Shown here: in pieces, positions 26,027 through 36,787 of the stretch
Position numbering within the stretch: position 1 is the stretch's first letter
How the letters are laid out: every line of letters starts with the position of its first letter
Assembly: GCA_949775045.1 (NCBI GenBank)
Contig: OX459095.1
Span: 20,640,311-20,704,310 of the forward strand
Length of the DNA: 64,000 nt
Direction: 5' to 3'
Source of the DNA: Metridium senile
Taxonomy: Eukaryota; Cnidaria; Anthozoa; Actiniaria; Metridiidae
Position numbers and translations under genes: made by a program
Notes under the pieces: model-generated
Database searches by the model: none
What the model was told of the DNA's origin: nothing
The model's input: only the letters and a program-made list of their open reading frames with translations

Positions 26027-26295
26027 CTCATAAACCACTGTATGCATTTCCATGTGTTATGATAACTCATGCATTTTGTAATAATATAGTATTTTTGAAG
26101 AACAGAATTAAACAATGATAAGTAATTCTTCTTCTTTTGTAACTCTTTATTGTATGTATAGGATAATGGATGAGCTCCGAGGCTTATTGAAAATAATAAC
26201 ATGTATATGATACAAGCATGTTTGAAATGGCTCAACATAATTAAGGCAAATATGTAACTGTTCCATTTGCATAATAATCGGCGGTTTCTTGGGTA

Positions 26296-26582
26296 CTCCC
26301 TTTGTCCGGCGGAGGTTTTGAAAACGACTCCTAAAAGGTGACGCACAGATTAAAATAACCTTGCTGATTTCAACCCCTAAAAGGTACGGATGTGCGATGT
26401 TCTTGCCAGTCAAGCTTACTTTAGCAACAAGGCAGAGTAAAAATGACCCTTAAAGGTACGGATTCATGTTACATAACTGCTTTTAAGCCAGAATCCTAAA
26501 AGGACCCTAAAAGGAACGCACAGGAAATATTTTCAACCCTAAAAGCTACGCCGATCACCCCTAACACTTGGACAAAGGGAGA
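26296..26582. mobile_element. TIR element with repeated CCTAAAAGGTACG motif, copy 1
   Basis: CTCCCTTTGTCC at the left is mirrored by GGACAAAGGGAG at the right. The interior has several CCCTAAAAGGTACG-like motifs. Copy 2 at 31047-31360 keeps 21 bp of the left TIR (AAGTGGTAGGGGTGATCGGC) that are missing here. Confidence 0.7.
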
Positions 26583-26964
26583 ACTCCCCCCCCCCTCCAT
26601 TCATGTTGTTTTGTCGTTTATAAAAAAACCCGGCCAACTATAAACACCAACGTTCCAAAACAATATACGGATTGTCGTATTACAGAAATCATTTCAGTGT
26701 TATTTTGTCGTTTATAAAAAACCACGGCCAACTATCGATACGAACGTCCCAAAACAATGCAGATTGTCGTATTTAATAGAGTGATTTAATACAGAAATCA
26801 TTTCAGTGTTGTTTTGTCGTTTATAAAGAGCCCCGGCCAACTATAAACATTGAATATAATAAAAATAGGCTTACCAACTCTGGTTAGTTATAATTTCACC
26901 AATTTTATTTAGAGGAATGCTAACGAACTTGATGACATTAAACGTCGTGTTTTTGTTGCAAATT

Positions 26965-27070
26965 GTCCACATCGGTTGACTCAGTAGTATAATGACTTAA
27001 AGCACGGATACAGCAATGCAGAAGACTGATTTCGGTTCAAATCCTGGCATATGTACTCCAAGACGTTTTT
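26965..27070 (+). repeat. tRNA-derived SINE fragment, copy 1
   Basis: An A-box-like TTGACTCAGTAGTATAATG (near 26976) and B-box GGTTCAAATCC (27034-27044) have pol III promoter spacing. There is no complete tRNA cloverleaf. The second copy is at 31530-31630. Confidence 0.6.
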
Positions 27071-27328
27071 CGCCAAAACATTGCTATCTAGTAAGTCTGA
27101 TGCTTACTAGAATGGAAACCATTAATGATACACACTTAATAGAACACACTGCAATATGTTCAATATTGTAGAATGCGAACTGTAATATGTTTAATATTGC
27201 ATAGTGCAAACTGCAACATATAAAGGACGTCTATAATCAGTGATTTACTTTACTTTACCTAGCTTTTACCTGCACCCGCAATTTTTACCCGCTACCCGCG
27301 ACCCGCGACCTGCAACCAAAAGTTCAAC

Positions 27329-27340
27329 TCTATATATAGG
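27329..27340 (+). promoter_or_regulatory. TATA box of GNAT copy 1
   Basis: CTATATATAGG lies about 55-65 bp before the ATG at 27393, a fitting place for a core promoter with a short 5' leader. The 30-bp segment containing it is absent from copy 2. Confidence 0.55.
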
Positions 27341-27392
27341 CCTGCTTATTGAGCCGTCAGTGCAAGCCTCTTGGACTTTATCCCGCGCCATC

Positions 27393-28364
27393 ATGGAACA
27401 AACAAGCGTTGTAACAGTTCGTTTGGCTTCCAAAGAAGACGTGGAAACAATCCTTGAAATATCTGAAGGAATCTACGATGGAAGAGACTACATTCCTGTT
27501 GTTCTTCATCAATGGTTAAATGATAAGAGAAGAATGATATTTCTTGCTGAATATGAGGGCAGTGTGATAGGTATGCAAGTTGCAACCATTCACGAAAATC
27601 ACCAGTCATTTGTAACTCAAGCTCTAAGGATACATCCACGATATCGTGGTAAAAAGTTAAGTTACAAGATAGTAAACACTGTAACAAACAACGTTTGCAC
27701 GATGTATCCACAAGTATCAAAAAAAATAGCTATAGTGTGGAATAAAACATATGCCGTGTACAGAATTTATTCCAATATAGGCTGTACACCAGTGATGGAA
27801 CAAACGTTTCATATTGTAGAGAAATTAACTTGGGAGAACAATCACATAACATGGGCAGAATTGCCTGGTTCAGAGTTGGTTTCTTTGGATAAAAAAGATG
27901 CGATGCATTTGTACAAAAACAAGAAATTGTTGGATCTAGTTGGTTTGCATGGCTTCATTGTTGTCGATAAAGCATTCCCTCATCAGCTTCCTCAAGATGC
28001 TCATCTAGTAGCCAATGAAGTAGATCAAGTATTTGTTGATGTACCTGTGCACAAAATACACCAACAAGATGGCTTTCCCAGGTCATTCAGCCATGGTGCA
28101 TTGTCTAAAAGAGTGAGTAAAATCATTTGGAAGTGTCATATTTTTACAGATGACCCAGAAATATTCCAGAAGCACGTTCTTTGCCAGTTAAATGCAGCTG
28201 CTCGTTTTTTCGACGATAAAGAACTTGTCTTTCATTTCTTCCAAAGCAGTTGTTCAAAGTTTGATGGATGTAAAGTCATCAAAGACCAGCTCTCGCGTTT
28301 GAAGCTGAATGGTGACGTCACAAGTAATGTTGCAGTTTTATTTCAAGAAAATATACATGTGTAA
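27393..28364 (+). CDS. GNAT N-acetyltransferase, NAT16/histidine acetyltransferase-like, copy 1
   Basis: Intronless, 323 aa. Predicted to transfer acetyl from acetyl-CoA to an amino group; vertebrate relatives include NAT16 and fish histidine N-acetyltransferase. Family signs: VRLASKEDVETILEISEGIY followed by GRDYIPVVLHQWL near residues 9-50, and the acetyl-CoA loop region QALRIHPRYRGKKLS near 85-100, a variant of R/QxxGxG/A. A long C-terminal half follows, as in the family. ATG 27393 is preceded by CGCGCCATC. Frames open further upstream to 27240 but without family similarity. Copy 2 (32572-33543) differs by two residues that I can see (ELV/ELA and KFD/KFN). Single-exon structure suggests an old retrocopy or an intronless family. 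The substrate is unknown. Confidence 0.88.
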   Translation: MEQTSVVTVRLASKEDVETILEISEGIYDGRDYIPVVLHQWLNDKRRMIFLAEYEGSVIGMQVATIHENHQSFVTQALRIHPRYRGKKLSYKIVNTVTNNVCTMYPQVSKKIAIVWNKTYAVYRIYSNIGCTPVMEQTFHIVEKLTWENNHITWAELPGSELVSLDKKDAMHLYKNKKLLDLVGLHGFIVVDKAFPHQLPQDAHLVANEVDQVFVDVPVHKIHQQDGFPRSFSHGALSKRVSKIIWKCHIFTDDPEIFQKHVLCQLNAAARFFDDKELVFHFFQSSCSKFDGCKVIKDQLSRLKLNGDVTSNVAVLFQENIHV

Positions 28365-29090
28365 TTAACAATTAAAAAAGACAGTCGGCAAAATATAAAT
28401 AGACATAAAGTTATATTTGAATTAAATATACATGTATAAGAAACAATCATAAAAATAGACAGTCGAGGACTGCATGTTTGAAATGGCTCAATATAATAAA
28501 GGGAAAATATAAATAGACATAAATTAGAGATGATAAAAAGGCTCTTAGAAAGATTTTGTTGTAAAAACATGTTGTATCCTCATAGCCAAATGTTGTTTTC
28601 ATCGCCATGTAAATTAGTGATCTCGCAAACAATGACCCCCACGTACGCATAAATTAAGAAAAGTGTGAAAGCCTTGTTGATGGCAACTCCTAAAAGGTAC
28701 GACAGCTAGCGCGATGTTCTCGGCAGCTAAGCTTATTGTTACTAAAAGTCATGTTACGTAATTGCAGGGTTGTGACGTAGGATGTTTTCTCGTGATTGAA
28801 TGATCTCGATTCTTTACCCCAAAAGCTCGCGTATTTTGATCCCTGATCCCACAAAAATGTTCTATACCCTGAATTTATTCAAACGATCCCGATTACTCTG
28901 ACCATGTTTTCAATCACTGAAATCCCAGGAAATCTGGACATAAAGCCTGATTTTCTACAGAGACTTAGGTCCTTTGATTTAGAAAAGTTTTAGTGTGTTT
29001 CTTAGACAAGGCAAATGGCCAAGAGGTCTTCCGCTTTCATGATCCCAATGTGGCTTGCTTTCAAAAAGATAGCTAGTCTGAATTCACATG

Positions 29091-29493
29091 CAGGTGATGT
29101 ACTCGGGGGGTTAAATGACGGGGGTGTCCGACGGGGCTTCATATTGCAACCCCCCCAAACCTGAAATTTTACACTCCAAAAAATACATGGCATGCAAATT
29201 TCAAACACAAAAAATACAAGACTTGAATACCTCAAAACTGATTTATGTTTCTTTAAATAATTATGTAACGAATAACGAATAATTTTCTGATAAACGGATC
29301 GAAACTGTACTATTGAACTCGGAGATGTGAAAACCCAAAGAAATACGGGTTTCTTTTTGAGACCTAAACAAATACGTAGCAGGTCTCTTGGCCCAAAAAA
29401 ATACCCAGAACGAAAATTGTGAACCAAAAAGAAATACGTCGGACCTCACCGCCATTTAACCCCCCCCCCCCCCCCCCCCGAGTACATCGCCTG
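29091..29493. mobile_element. 403-bp TIR element (CAGGTGATGTACTCGGGG)
   Basis: The terminal CAGGTGATGTACTCGGGG is mirrored as CCCCGAGTACATCGCCTG with one mismatch, next to a long C run. Only its right end survives at 37604-37675. Confidence 0.75.
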
Positions 29494-30203
29494 TGTCTGA
29501 ATTAAGGGAATGCCTTGGCTAAACAATCACATACAGTCTCTGATGCATGCTAGAGATGAATATAAAAAGAAGTCTGCACCCCCCCCCCCTTGTCTTGATA
29601 ATTGACAACTGATAAATCCTTAAAAAAATTCGTAATACAAACGAGCTAAGTTGTTATAATGAAATTATATATAAATGTACAGCGTGTACAGCGTGTACAG
29701 CTTTTTTTACGACGATAGTTTTGATGTTATGGCCAACACATGACTAAACGACTTCTATAAAATTAGACCCGAAATTATCAGTATTTCTTGAGAAAGAAAT
29801 AATGGAAACTCTCAGATTTTATAAGGTATATTATATACCTTCGGGGGCAGTTAAAGAAGTTACCGATTAGTAACCGAGTGACATACGATCGCTTTTAATA
29901 CTAGATAGACCAATATCACGAGATTGAAATAGGAGCTAGACATATAAAGACGAAGGTCAAGGGAATAACAAAGCAAGCAAATAAGCGACCGTTGGTAACT
30001 ATAAATACACGGAGATTACAAGCGAATACAAACGCGAATGATACTCTGCTGCCCATGGCCCGACTCTAGGTTTACCTTTTAGTCAATCTATGTATGTATC
30101 TATCTTTTATATCGCGTATATTCCCCCATGATGCTTTGGGAACGAACACAGGAAGCCCAAAGTAGAATTGTTTAGCCTCCTGTGTTGATTTTATGACTAG
30201 CCC

Positions 30204-30223
30204 GACGCTCATAGAGCGTCTAG
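30204..30223 (+). mobile_element. Helitron/Helentron-like 3' terminus
   Basis: The stem-loop GACGCTC-ATA-GAGCGTC overlaps CTAG and is followed by TTAACAATT. The same host word TTAACAATT follows the stem-loop plus CTAG at 36577-36596. No matching 5' end was found. Confidence 0.5.
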
Positions 30224-30313
30224 TTAACAATTAAATTAGACAGTCGGAAAATATAAATAGACATATATTAGAGATGCTAAAAAGGCTCTTAGAAAAGTTT
30301 TGTTGTAAAAACA

Positions 30314-30408
30314 CAACCTCGTTCCCAGGGCCCTCTCCCTTCGCTTTTGGGTGGGGCATTTCCCGCCCCACCCAAAAGCGAAGGGAGAGGGCCCTGGGAA
30401 CGAGGTTG
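30314..30408. mobile_element. 95-bp perfect hairpin MITE with 9-bp TSD
   Basis: Two 44-nt arms starting CAACCTCGTTCCCAGGG flank a 7-nt loop. GTAAAAACA is duplicated at 30305-30313 and 30409-30417. Paralogous empty sites exist at about 28559 and 37497, where TTGTAAAAACATG is intact. Confidence 0.93.
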
Positions 30409-31046
30409 GTAAAAACATGTTGTATCCTCATAACCAAATGTTGTTTTCGTCGCCATAATGATAATGATCTCGCAAACATGTACAATGACCCCTAAAACGT
30501 ACGCATATACAGGTATGGAGCCATGTTACGTAATTGACTTTTGAGGAAGAACCTATTTTCAACCCTAAAAGAAACGCCGATATTCGTATATTGTGACCAG
30601 TAGCACTGAAGTGTGATACATGTACCGGTTTGATACCTTTTATCTAAATACGAAATACAGAAAATATATATCAACCTGAGTGGACGTCATCTTGAATTAT
30701 CATATCTCCGTAAAGTAGTATAAATTTCATTGCAAATTTACATAGCTGAAGCACTCTTATTCTTTTATATATATCTTCTCAAAACATTAGTTTATGTTAG
30801 ACCCTAAGCAGTTTTCTTAGTTTTCATTTCTCAATTAGATTTTTATTTTTATATTCGCTTTAAACATTAATAAATTGTAAATATGATGCTATTCAGTCCC
30901 CTACCCCTTTGTAAGAGCTCTCTTTTGTACAATAAACGGTTGTTTCTTGTCTCTTTGAATAGAATAGCAATAGGCTATTGTATTTATTGATATTTACCAT
31001 TCATTAGCCTGTGCCATTTGCATAATAATCGGCGGTTTCTTGGGTA

Positions 31047-31360
31047 CTCCCTTTGTCCAAGTGGTAGGGGTGATCGGCGGAGGTTTTGAAAACGACTCCT
31101 AAAAGGTACGCACAGATTAAAATAACTATTAAAACCTTGCTGATTTCAACCCCTAAAAGGTACGGATGTGCGATGTTCTTGTCAGTCAAGCTTACTTTTA
31201 GCAACAAAGCAGAGTAAAAATGACCCTTAAATGTACGGATTCATGTTACATAACTGCTTTTAAGCCAGAATCCTAAAAGGACCCTAAAAGGTACGCACAG
31301 GAAATATTTTCAACCCTAAAAGCTACGCCGATCATTCCTACCACTTGGACAAAGAGAGAG
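31047..31360. mobile_element. TIR element with CCTAAAAGGTACG motifs, copy 2
   Basis: Counterpart of 26296-26582 in the second duplication unit, with a more complete left TIR (CTCCCTTTGTCCAAGTGG) and a long C run just after the right end. Confidence 0.7.
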
Positions 31361-31529
31361 AGAACTAACACCTCCCCCCCCCCCCCCCCCCCCACTCCCC
31401 ACCCTTGGGTTCTTGTTTCTTTGAATATAATACTGAAAAATAGGCTTCCCCAACTCTGATTAGTTATAATTTCACCAATTTTATTTAAAGGAATGCTAAC
31501 GAACTTGACATTAAACGTGTTGCAAATTT

Positions 31530-31630
31530 TCCACATCGGTTGACTCAGTAGTATAATAACTTCAAGCACGGATACAGCAACGCAGAAGACTGATCTCGGT
31601 TCAAATCCTGGCATATGTACTCCAAGACGT
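31530..31630 (+). repeat. tRNA-derived SINE fragment, copy 2
   Basis: A-box-like TTGACTCAGTAGTATAATA and B-box GGTTCAAATCC (31598-31608), homologous to 26965-27070. Confidence 0.6.
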
Positions 31631-31779
31631 TTTTCGCCAAAAATTGCTATCTAGTAACTCTGATGCTTACTAGAATGGAAATTATTAATGATACACACTT
31701 AATAGAACACACTGCAATATTGTAGAATGCGAACTGTAATTTGTTTAATATTGCATAGTGCAAACTGCAACATATAAAG

Positions 31780-32490
31780 AGAGGAGAGGAACGGATCAGG
31801 AAGAAGGCAGAAACAGCTAAAATAAACAAGGAGGAGGGAGAAAAAGAGGTAAAATAAGAGGGAGGAGGGAGAAGATCGGTTTTATCTAATTAATAGGCCC
31901 TTTGCAGAACTTGGTCACGTGCCTAGACACCGCATTGGAACGGGATTTTGGAGTGCAAAGATGCCTCGCGGGGTAAAACAAATTACAACACGAAAAACAA
32001 ATCACTTCATCTTTGGAGATGGTTTATTCGTTAGTTTGAAGTTTCAATTCAATCTTACTAAAAGTAATACTTAAAATTCTTCCTCTATAAACTTGTTGTC
32101 CGTCTTACCTCCTTGAAATGTTGTTTTTGACATGAAAAGTTAGCGTTTAACTTTTTTTGGTGGTTTTCTTTTCATGAGGTAGTATATTTTTAGATGTTTT
32201 TCTGTGACATAAAGAGAATCGACGAATGAAACACGTGACCATGTCCTGCAAAGGCAATTTTATGCGAACAGCTTAACTCTGAAATACAAACTATTAAATG
32301 GTTCAAATTTGTACCATTTACACTCTAATATAGATAGCCTCAATAGGTTATATTTATAAAGAGCAAAGAAAATCAGGGAAGAGGAGGAAATGGTCCAAAA
32401 AATTAGGGAGGAGGGAGAAAATAGGTATTAAATTTGGGAGGAAGGATATTTTAATCCCTGTCAGTCCTCTCCCGTCTTGTACCTGCAGCA
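31780..32490. other. about 0.7-kb insertion private to duplication unit 2
   Basis: Unit 1 runs from ..CAACATATAAAG into GACGTC..CACCCGCAATTTT within about 70 bp. In unit 2 the same landmarks are separated by about 700 bp of purine-rich DNA with GGGAGGAGGGAGAA at both sides. The edges AGAGGAACGGATCAGG and TCCCTGTCAGTCCTCT are weakly inverted, so this may be a decayed TIR element. Confidence 0.55.
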
Positions 32491-32571
32491 CCCGCAATTT
32501 TGACCCGCGACCTGCTACCCACGACCAAAAGGTCAACAGTGCAATCCTCTTGGACTTTATCCTGCGCCATC

Positions 32572-33543
32572 ATGGAACAAACAAGCGTTGTAACAGTTCG
32601 TTTGGCTTCCAAAGAAGACGTGGAAACAATCCTTGAAATATCTGAAGGAATCTACGATGGAAGAGACTACATTCCTGTTGTTCTTCATCAATGGTTAAAT
32701 GATAAGAGAAGAATGATATTTCTTGCTGAATATGAGGGCAGTGTGATAGGTATGCAAGTTGCAACCATTCACGAAAATCACCAGTCATTTGTAACTCAAG
32801 CTCTAAGGATACATCCACGATATCGTGGTAAAAAGTTAAGTTACAAGATAGTAAACACTGTAACAAACAACGTTTGCACGATGTATCCACAAGTATCAAA
32901 AAAAATAGCTATAGTGTGGAATAAAACATATGCCGTGTACAGAATTTATTCCAATATAGGCTGTACACCAGTGATGGAACAAACGTTTCATATTGTAGAG
33001 AAATTAACTTGGGAGAACAATCACATAACATGGGCAGAATTGCCTGGTTCAGAGTTGGTTTCTTTGGATAAAAAAGATGCGATGCATTTGTACAAAAACA
33101 AGAAATTGTTGGATCTAGTTGGTTTGCATGGCTTCATTGTTGTCGATAAAGCATTCCCTCATCAGCTTCCTCAAGATGCTCATCTAGTAGCCAATGAAGT
33201 AGATCAAGTATTTGTTGATGTACCTGTGCACAAAATACACCAACAAGATGGCTTTCCCAGGTCATTCAGCCATGGTGCATTGTCTAAAAGAGTGAGTAAA
33301 ATCATTTGGAAGTGTCATATTTTTACAGATGACCCAGAAATATTCCAGAAGCACGTTCTTTGCCAGTTAAATGCAGCTGCTCGTTTTTTCGACGATAAAG
33401 AACTTGCCTTTCATTTCTTCCAAAGCAGTTGTTCAAAGTTTAATGGATGTAAAGTCATCAAAGACCAGCTCTCGCGTTTGAAGCTGAATGGTGACGTCAC
33501 AAGTAATGTTGCAGTTTTATTTCAAGAAAATATACATGTGTAA
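32572..33543 (+). CDS. GNAT N-acetyltransferase, NAT16/histidine acetyltransferase-like, copy 2
   Basis: Intronless, 323 aa, in the same frame and with the same motifs as copy 1. It is intact, with two visible residue changes in the last quarter. The upstream leader matches copy 1 (CACCCGCAATTTT, then CTCTTGGACTTTATCC) but lacks the 30 bp that carry the TATA box. Two bases after the stop the sequence enters the Helentron-like insertion, so its original 3' UTR and poly(A) site now lie 3 kb away. It may be unexpressed, use another promoter, or be transcribed into the insert. Confidence 0.88.
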   Translation: MEQTSVVTVRLASKEDVETILEISEGIYDGRDYIPVVLHQWLNDKRRMIFLAEYEGSVIGMQVATIHENHQSFVTQALRIHPRYRGKKLSYKIVNTVTNNVCTMYPQVSKKIAIVWNKTYAVYRIYSNIGCTPVMEQTFHIVEKLTWENNHITWAELPGSELVSLDKKDAMHLYKNKKLLDLVGLHGFIVVDKAFPHQLPQDAHLVANEVDQVFVDVPVHKIHQQDGFPRSFSHGALSKRVSKIIWKCHIFTDDPEIFQKHVLCQLNAAARFFDDKELAFHFFQSSCSKFNGCKVIKDQLSRLKLNGDVTSNVAVLFQENIHV

Positions 33544-34652
33544 TTACTCGTGCCCAGGCCTATGGCCGGCACGAGTCTTAAAATGCAACGCGTATTTTTT
33601 TATTATTTTTGGTTTCCATGTCAGAAGTTGTACTTCGTAAAGCCCGAACGTACTTCGGAAATTCCGAAAATGTCACGAAGTATTTTAATTGGTAGACCGA
33701 AATGCAATCAGCAAATCAGATTGGATCATGACTGCATCAAAGCCAAAGCGACCAAAGCCGAACAAAGCCATGCTCCATGTAGCTGCAAAGTCTGATGCAA
33801 TACACAGTTTTCAAACATGGATAATTTGTACCAAAAACTAACACTTTTTATTCGTTTGGGTGTTAGGAATAAGGGTAAGTTTTGTTTGAACAATTATATA
33901 ATTACTCTTCGCGGCAGATCATTTGAATCGGCGGCTCCAACGCAACGCTTTTTGGAACGCTTTGCCAATGTCATTACCGTAGTTACTAGAAGGCACGATC
34001 AGCTACAATGACCTACAATATGACCTACAATGAACTATAATACAGTACATAAAGCAATTCTAAGTTGTTAGTTACTACAATCCAGATACATTTCCATCCT
34101 GACAGGCATGAAAACGATGTAAAAACTGCCAATAATTTTACTCACAAACGAAGGCCGTATTTGCTTTGAGACGTTCTTTCTCGTAACCATAAATTAATAT
34201 TAAACTGGAATTATTTGTTATAGTGACTAGGAATACGAGATTCTGTTGAAAATAACAAAAAATTAATGAAAAAAGCCTATATTCCGAAGTTCGTGATTTG
34301 TGACATGTTCGTACGCGTGACGCCTGGTTGTTTTAATCGTACGGCAAAGGAAACCCGCCACTTGAACAAATCAGGAACGTGGTAATACACGTTTTTTTAT
34401 CATTAAATTTTATTAGTTTCCAGCACAAACTCGTATTTTTTTTTGACAATAACAACTAATTCCAGCCTATTCTTTAATTTGATTATCACAATTAATTAAT
34501 TATTTTTCTGTATTATGAAAACTGTTTATTTTAAATTTATAACTTGTATATATGTTTATCAATTTTATAGTTTTTTGTTCTTTTAATTATTGTTAAGCTT
34601 CCTCAATTTGTCTTATGAATAGTGCTGTATTAATTTTTTTATTTTTTTTTTA

Positions 34653-35140
34653 GATATTGACACCCCTTCTGGTTGTGAGGAAATAGCAACGGCTGTGAAA
34701 AACAACCTGGCCAACAAGTTATATATGGCCTCCACCCCTACTGGTTGTGAGGGAACAGCAACGGCTGTAAAAAAACAACCTGGCCAACAAGTTATATATG
34801 GCCTCCACCCCTACTGGTTGTGAGGGAACAGCAACGGCTGTGAAAAACAACCTGGCCAACAAGTTATATATGGCCTCCACCCCTTCTGGTCGTGAGGGAA
34901 CAGCAACGGCTGTAAAAAACGACCTGGCCAACTTAGTAAATATGGCCTCCACCCCTTCTAGTCGTGAGGGAACAGCAACGACTGTGAAAAACGACCTGGC
35001 CAACTTAGTAAATATGGCCTCCACCCCTTCTAGTCGTGAGGGAACAGCAATGGCTGTGAAAAACGATCAGACCAGCTTAGTAAATATGGTCGAAAACCCT
35101 TCTAGTATTCGTGAAGGAACAGGAACGGCTGTGAAATACG
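34653..35140 (+). repeat. 72-bp coding tandem repeat, about 6.5 units
   Basis: Units begin at 34653, 34725, 34798, 34870, 34942, 35014 and 35086 (last one degenerate). The period is 72 bp except the second unit, which is 73 bp because of an extra A in GTAAAAAAACAACC. Confidence 0.95.
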
Positions 35141-35988
35141 AATCATGTTTACATCAGTATTATGAGCAAAATGATTATGATCAAAAACCTACAAATACAT
35201 CTTACCAGAATTGCAAACAAGATATCATGTGTTATTCCAATGGAGTTGACAAAGGAAACAGTGTTCTTGGTCACAGCAGATATCCTATGAAGAGTATACT
35301 GATCTTTGGTATTATTTCTATTCTAATGATTGTTATGTTGTACTATGTACAGAAACTTTATTTATATATTACACAATGCATTGACAAGAATAAAGTATAT
35401 ATCATCAAATATCAAATGACTTGTTTTTTGAATTGCTGTTTATGTCCAATATCTTATGCCAACCAAATAAAAATCTATCAGATTTGTGTGTTCAAATTAT
35501 TTAATATTAGTTACTTGAAATTGTCAGTCTATTTAACATGTTGCATTTTTTTTGCTATTTGTTACAAACTTATACAAATACACTATGCCACTTTTTCAAA
35601 TGTTAGTTTTGATAATTGTTTTTCAGTAGCAATAGAATCATCTGTAAAAGTAACTGAAAAAAATACAGTTTTAATCCCATTAAAAAACTGTAGATCACGA
35701 CACGCAAGGTTTGTCAGTTTATATTATTGCAATGATCTAGAAATGAAGTCAAATGCTATTCGTAGAGATCGTGAACCAAGCAGACTACCTATAAAACAGC
35801 TTGCACATGCTTTCAATAAAAGTAGACGTACAAGAAGGGCTTTAAGGAAAAGGATTGCAAATGTACCAAGGTCATCCAACATACATTACATTAATAGATG
35901 CAGTCTGGGCAAAAAACTCTATGTCGATGAAGATAACAGATGTCTATGTAAACCGAGGAAAAATCTCAGAAGTAAACTGAAACAGTAA
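34654..35988 (+). CDS. unrecognised protein: 24-residue repeats, membrane segments, basic tail (probable last exon)
   Basis: I do not recognise the family. The frame from 34798 to the stop at 35988 is 396 codons long, unusual for this AT-rich DNA. It begins with repeats of the type MASTPSSREGTATAVKNDLA (24 residues each). A hydrophobic stretch SILIFGIISILMIVMLYYV and a second around YLKLSVYLTCCIFFAICYKL suggest two membrane segments. A Cys-containing middle and a basic C-terminus (SRRTRRALRKRIA) follow. A strong polypyrimidine tract plus TAG at 34651-34653 would be the acceptor. The first repeat is open from there, but an extra A in repeat 2 (near 34770) breaks the frame, so the gene is frameshifted or misassembled. 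No convincing first exon was found. It lies wholly inside the Helentron-like insert and may be captured. Confidence 0.55.
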
Positions 35989-36787
35989 ATAAAAAAAGTG
36001 AGTCTTGTCGTTTTCTTGATTTATCGACAGCTGAATATAAATCTCTGAATCAAAGGATAATTTATTGCTATTATTGCCTAAGAACGGATGTAGAAAAAAA
36101 TCCTTTGTGACCGTGATATCGATGAATTTCGAAGACTGGGTAATTTCTTCGTAATAAAATTTTCGATTTTTATCGATTTTCCCTAGAACAATGGAATTGT
36201 CACGTGACACGTATCCCCTTTTTCGCGGATGAACCGAACTGATATAGCACGACTAAAAAGCATCTCGGTATAAAAATCACCGAGGTTCCATAGCTGCGCT
36301 ATGGGGGAAGGGGAGGGGGCAGAAATGCCAACACTTGGTGACACAGGGATCCCACGAAATAGAAACAAATGTCTCGCAGGTTTCTGTAAAAGCCAAAAAT
36401 TACACAAACTGCACAGTAACTGTCCATCCTATTTGTGTGACGTTTTTTCTCAAGAACAACTTGATAATAATGTTTTTTGAGACTTCGTTTTCAAACACTT
36501 CGCAAAACAGGAATCCTGGTACATCTGTCCCTAGCTATCATCGGCCATAAGGGCAGTAGATCAAGGGCACGAGTGAACCCTGCAGCCAGGGTCTAGTTAA
36601 CAATTAAAATAGACAGTCGGGAAAATATAAATAGACATAAAGTTATATTTGAATTAAATATACATGTATAAGAAACAATCATAAAAATAGACAGTCGAGG
36701 ACTGCATGTTTAAATGGCTCAATATAATAAAGGGAAAATATAAATAGACATAATTTAGAGATGATAAAAAGGCTCTTAGAAAGATTT

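Larger units (their letters stand above)
26027..27392. other. intergenic repeats, left part of duplication unit 1
   Basis: Contains a TIR-like element at 26296-26582 and a tRNA-related SINE near 26965-27070. Both recur in the same order at 31047-31360 and 31530-31630, which defines the tandem duplication. No further gene seen. Confidence 0.7.
28365..31004. other. intergenic repeats after GNAT copy 1
   Basis: 28365-28660 and 29404-29822 recur downstream of GNAT copy 2 (36597-36788 with 37365-37600, and 37604-38010). A third partial copy of the first part starts at 30224. AATAAA at 28495-28500 may serve as poly(A) signal for GNAT copy 1. 30600-31000 is AT-rich with no feature. Confidence 0.6.
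33546..36596 (+). mobile_element. 3.05-kb Helentron/Helitron-like insertion carrying a repeat ORF
   Basis: Compared with GNAT copy 1 (GTAATTAACAATT at 28361), the copy 2 site is split between TT and TTAACAATT. The insert begins ACTCGTGCCC (33546-33555). Near its other end is the inverse GGGCACGAGT (36565-36574), followed by the stem-loop ACCCTG-CAGC-CAGGGT (36577-36592) and CTAG. A 5' terminus matching a subterminal repeat just before a 3' hairpin, inserted at T/T, is the Helentron arrangement. No Rep/helicase is present, so it would be non-autonomous. Confidence 0.7.

Noticed and set aside
27240..27392. N-terminal extension of GNAT copy 1
   Set aside because: The open frame lacks an upstream ATG in family context and covers the TATA box and repeat DNA. 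Copy 2 does not conserve it.
34719..35024. Minus-strand 101-codon repeat frame
   Set aside because: Antisense shadow of the 72-bp repeat; the plus frame is much longer and follows an acceptor.
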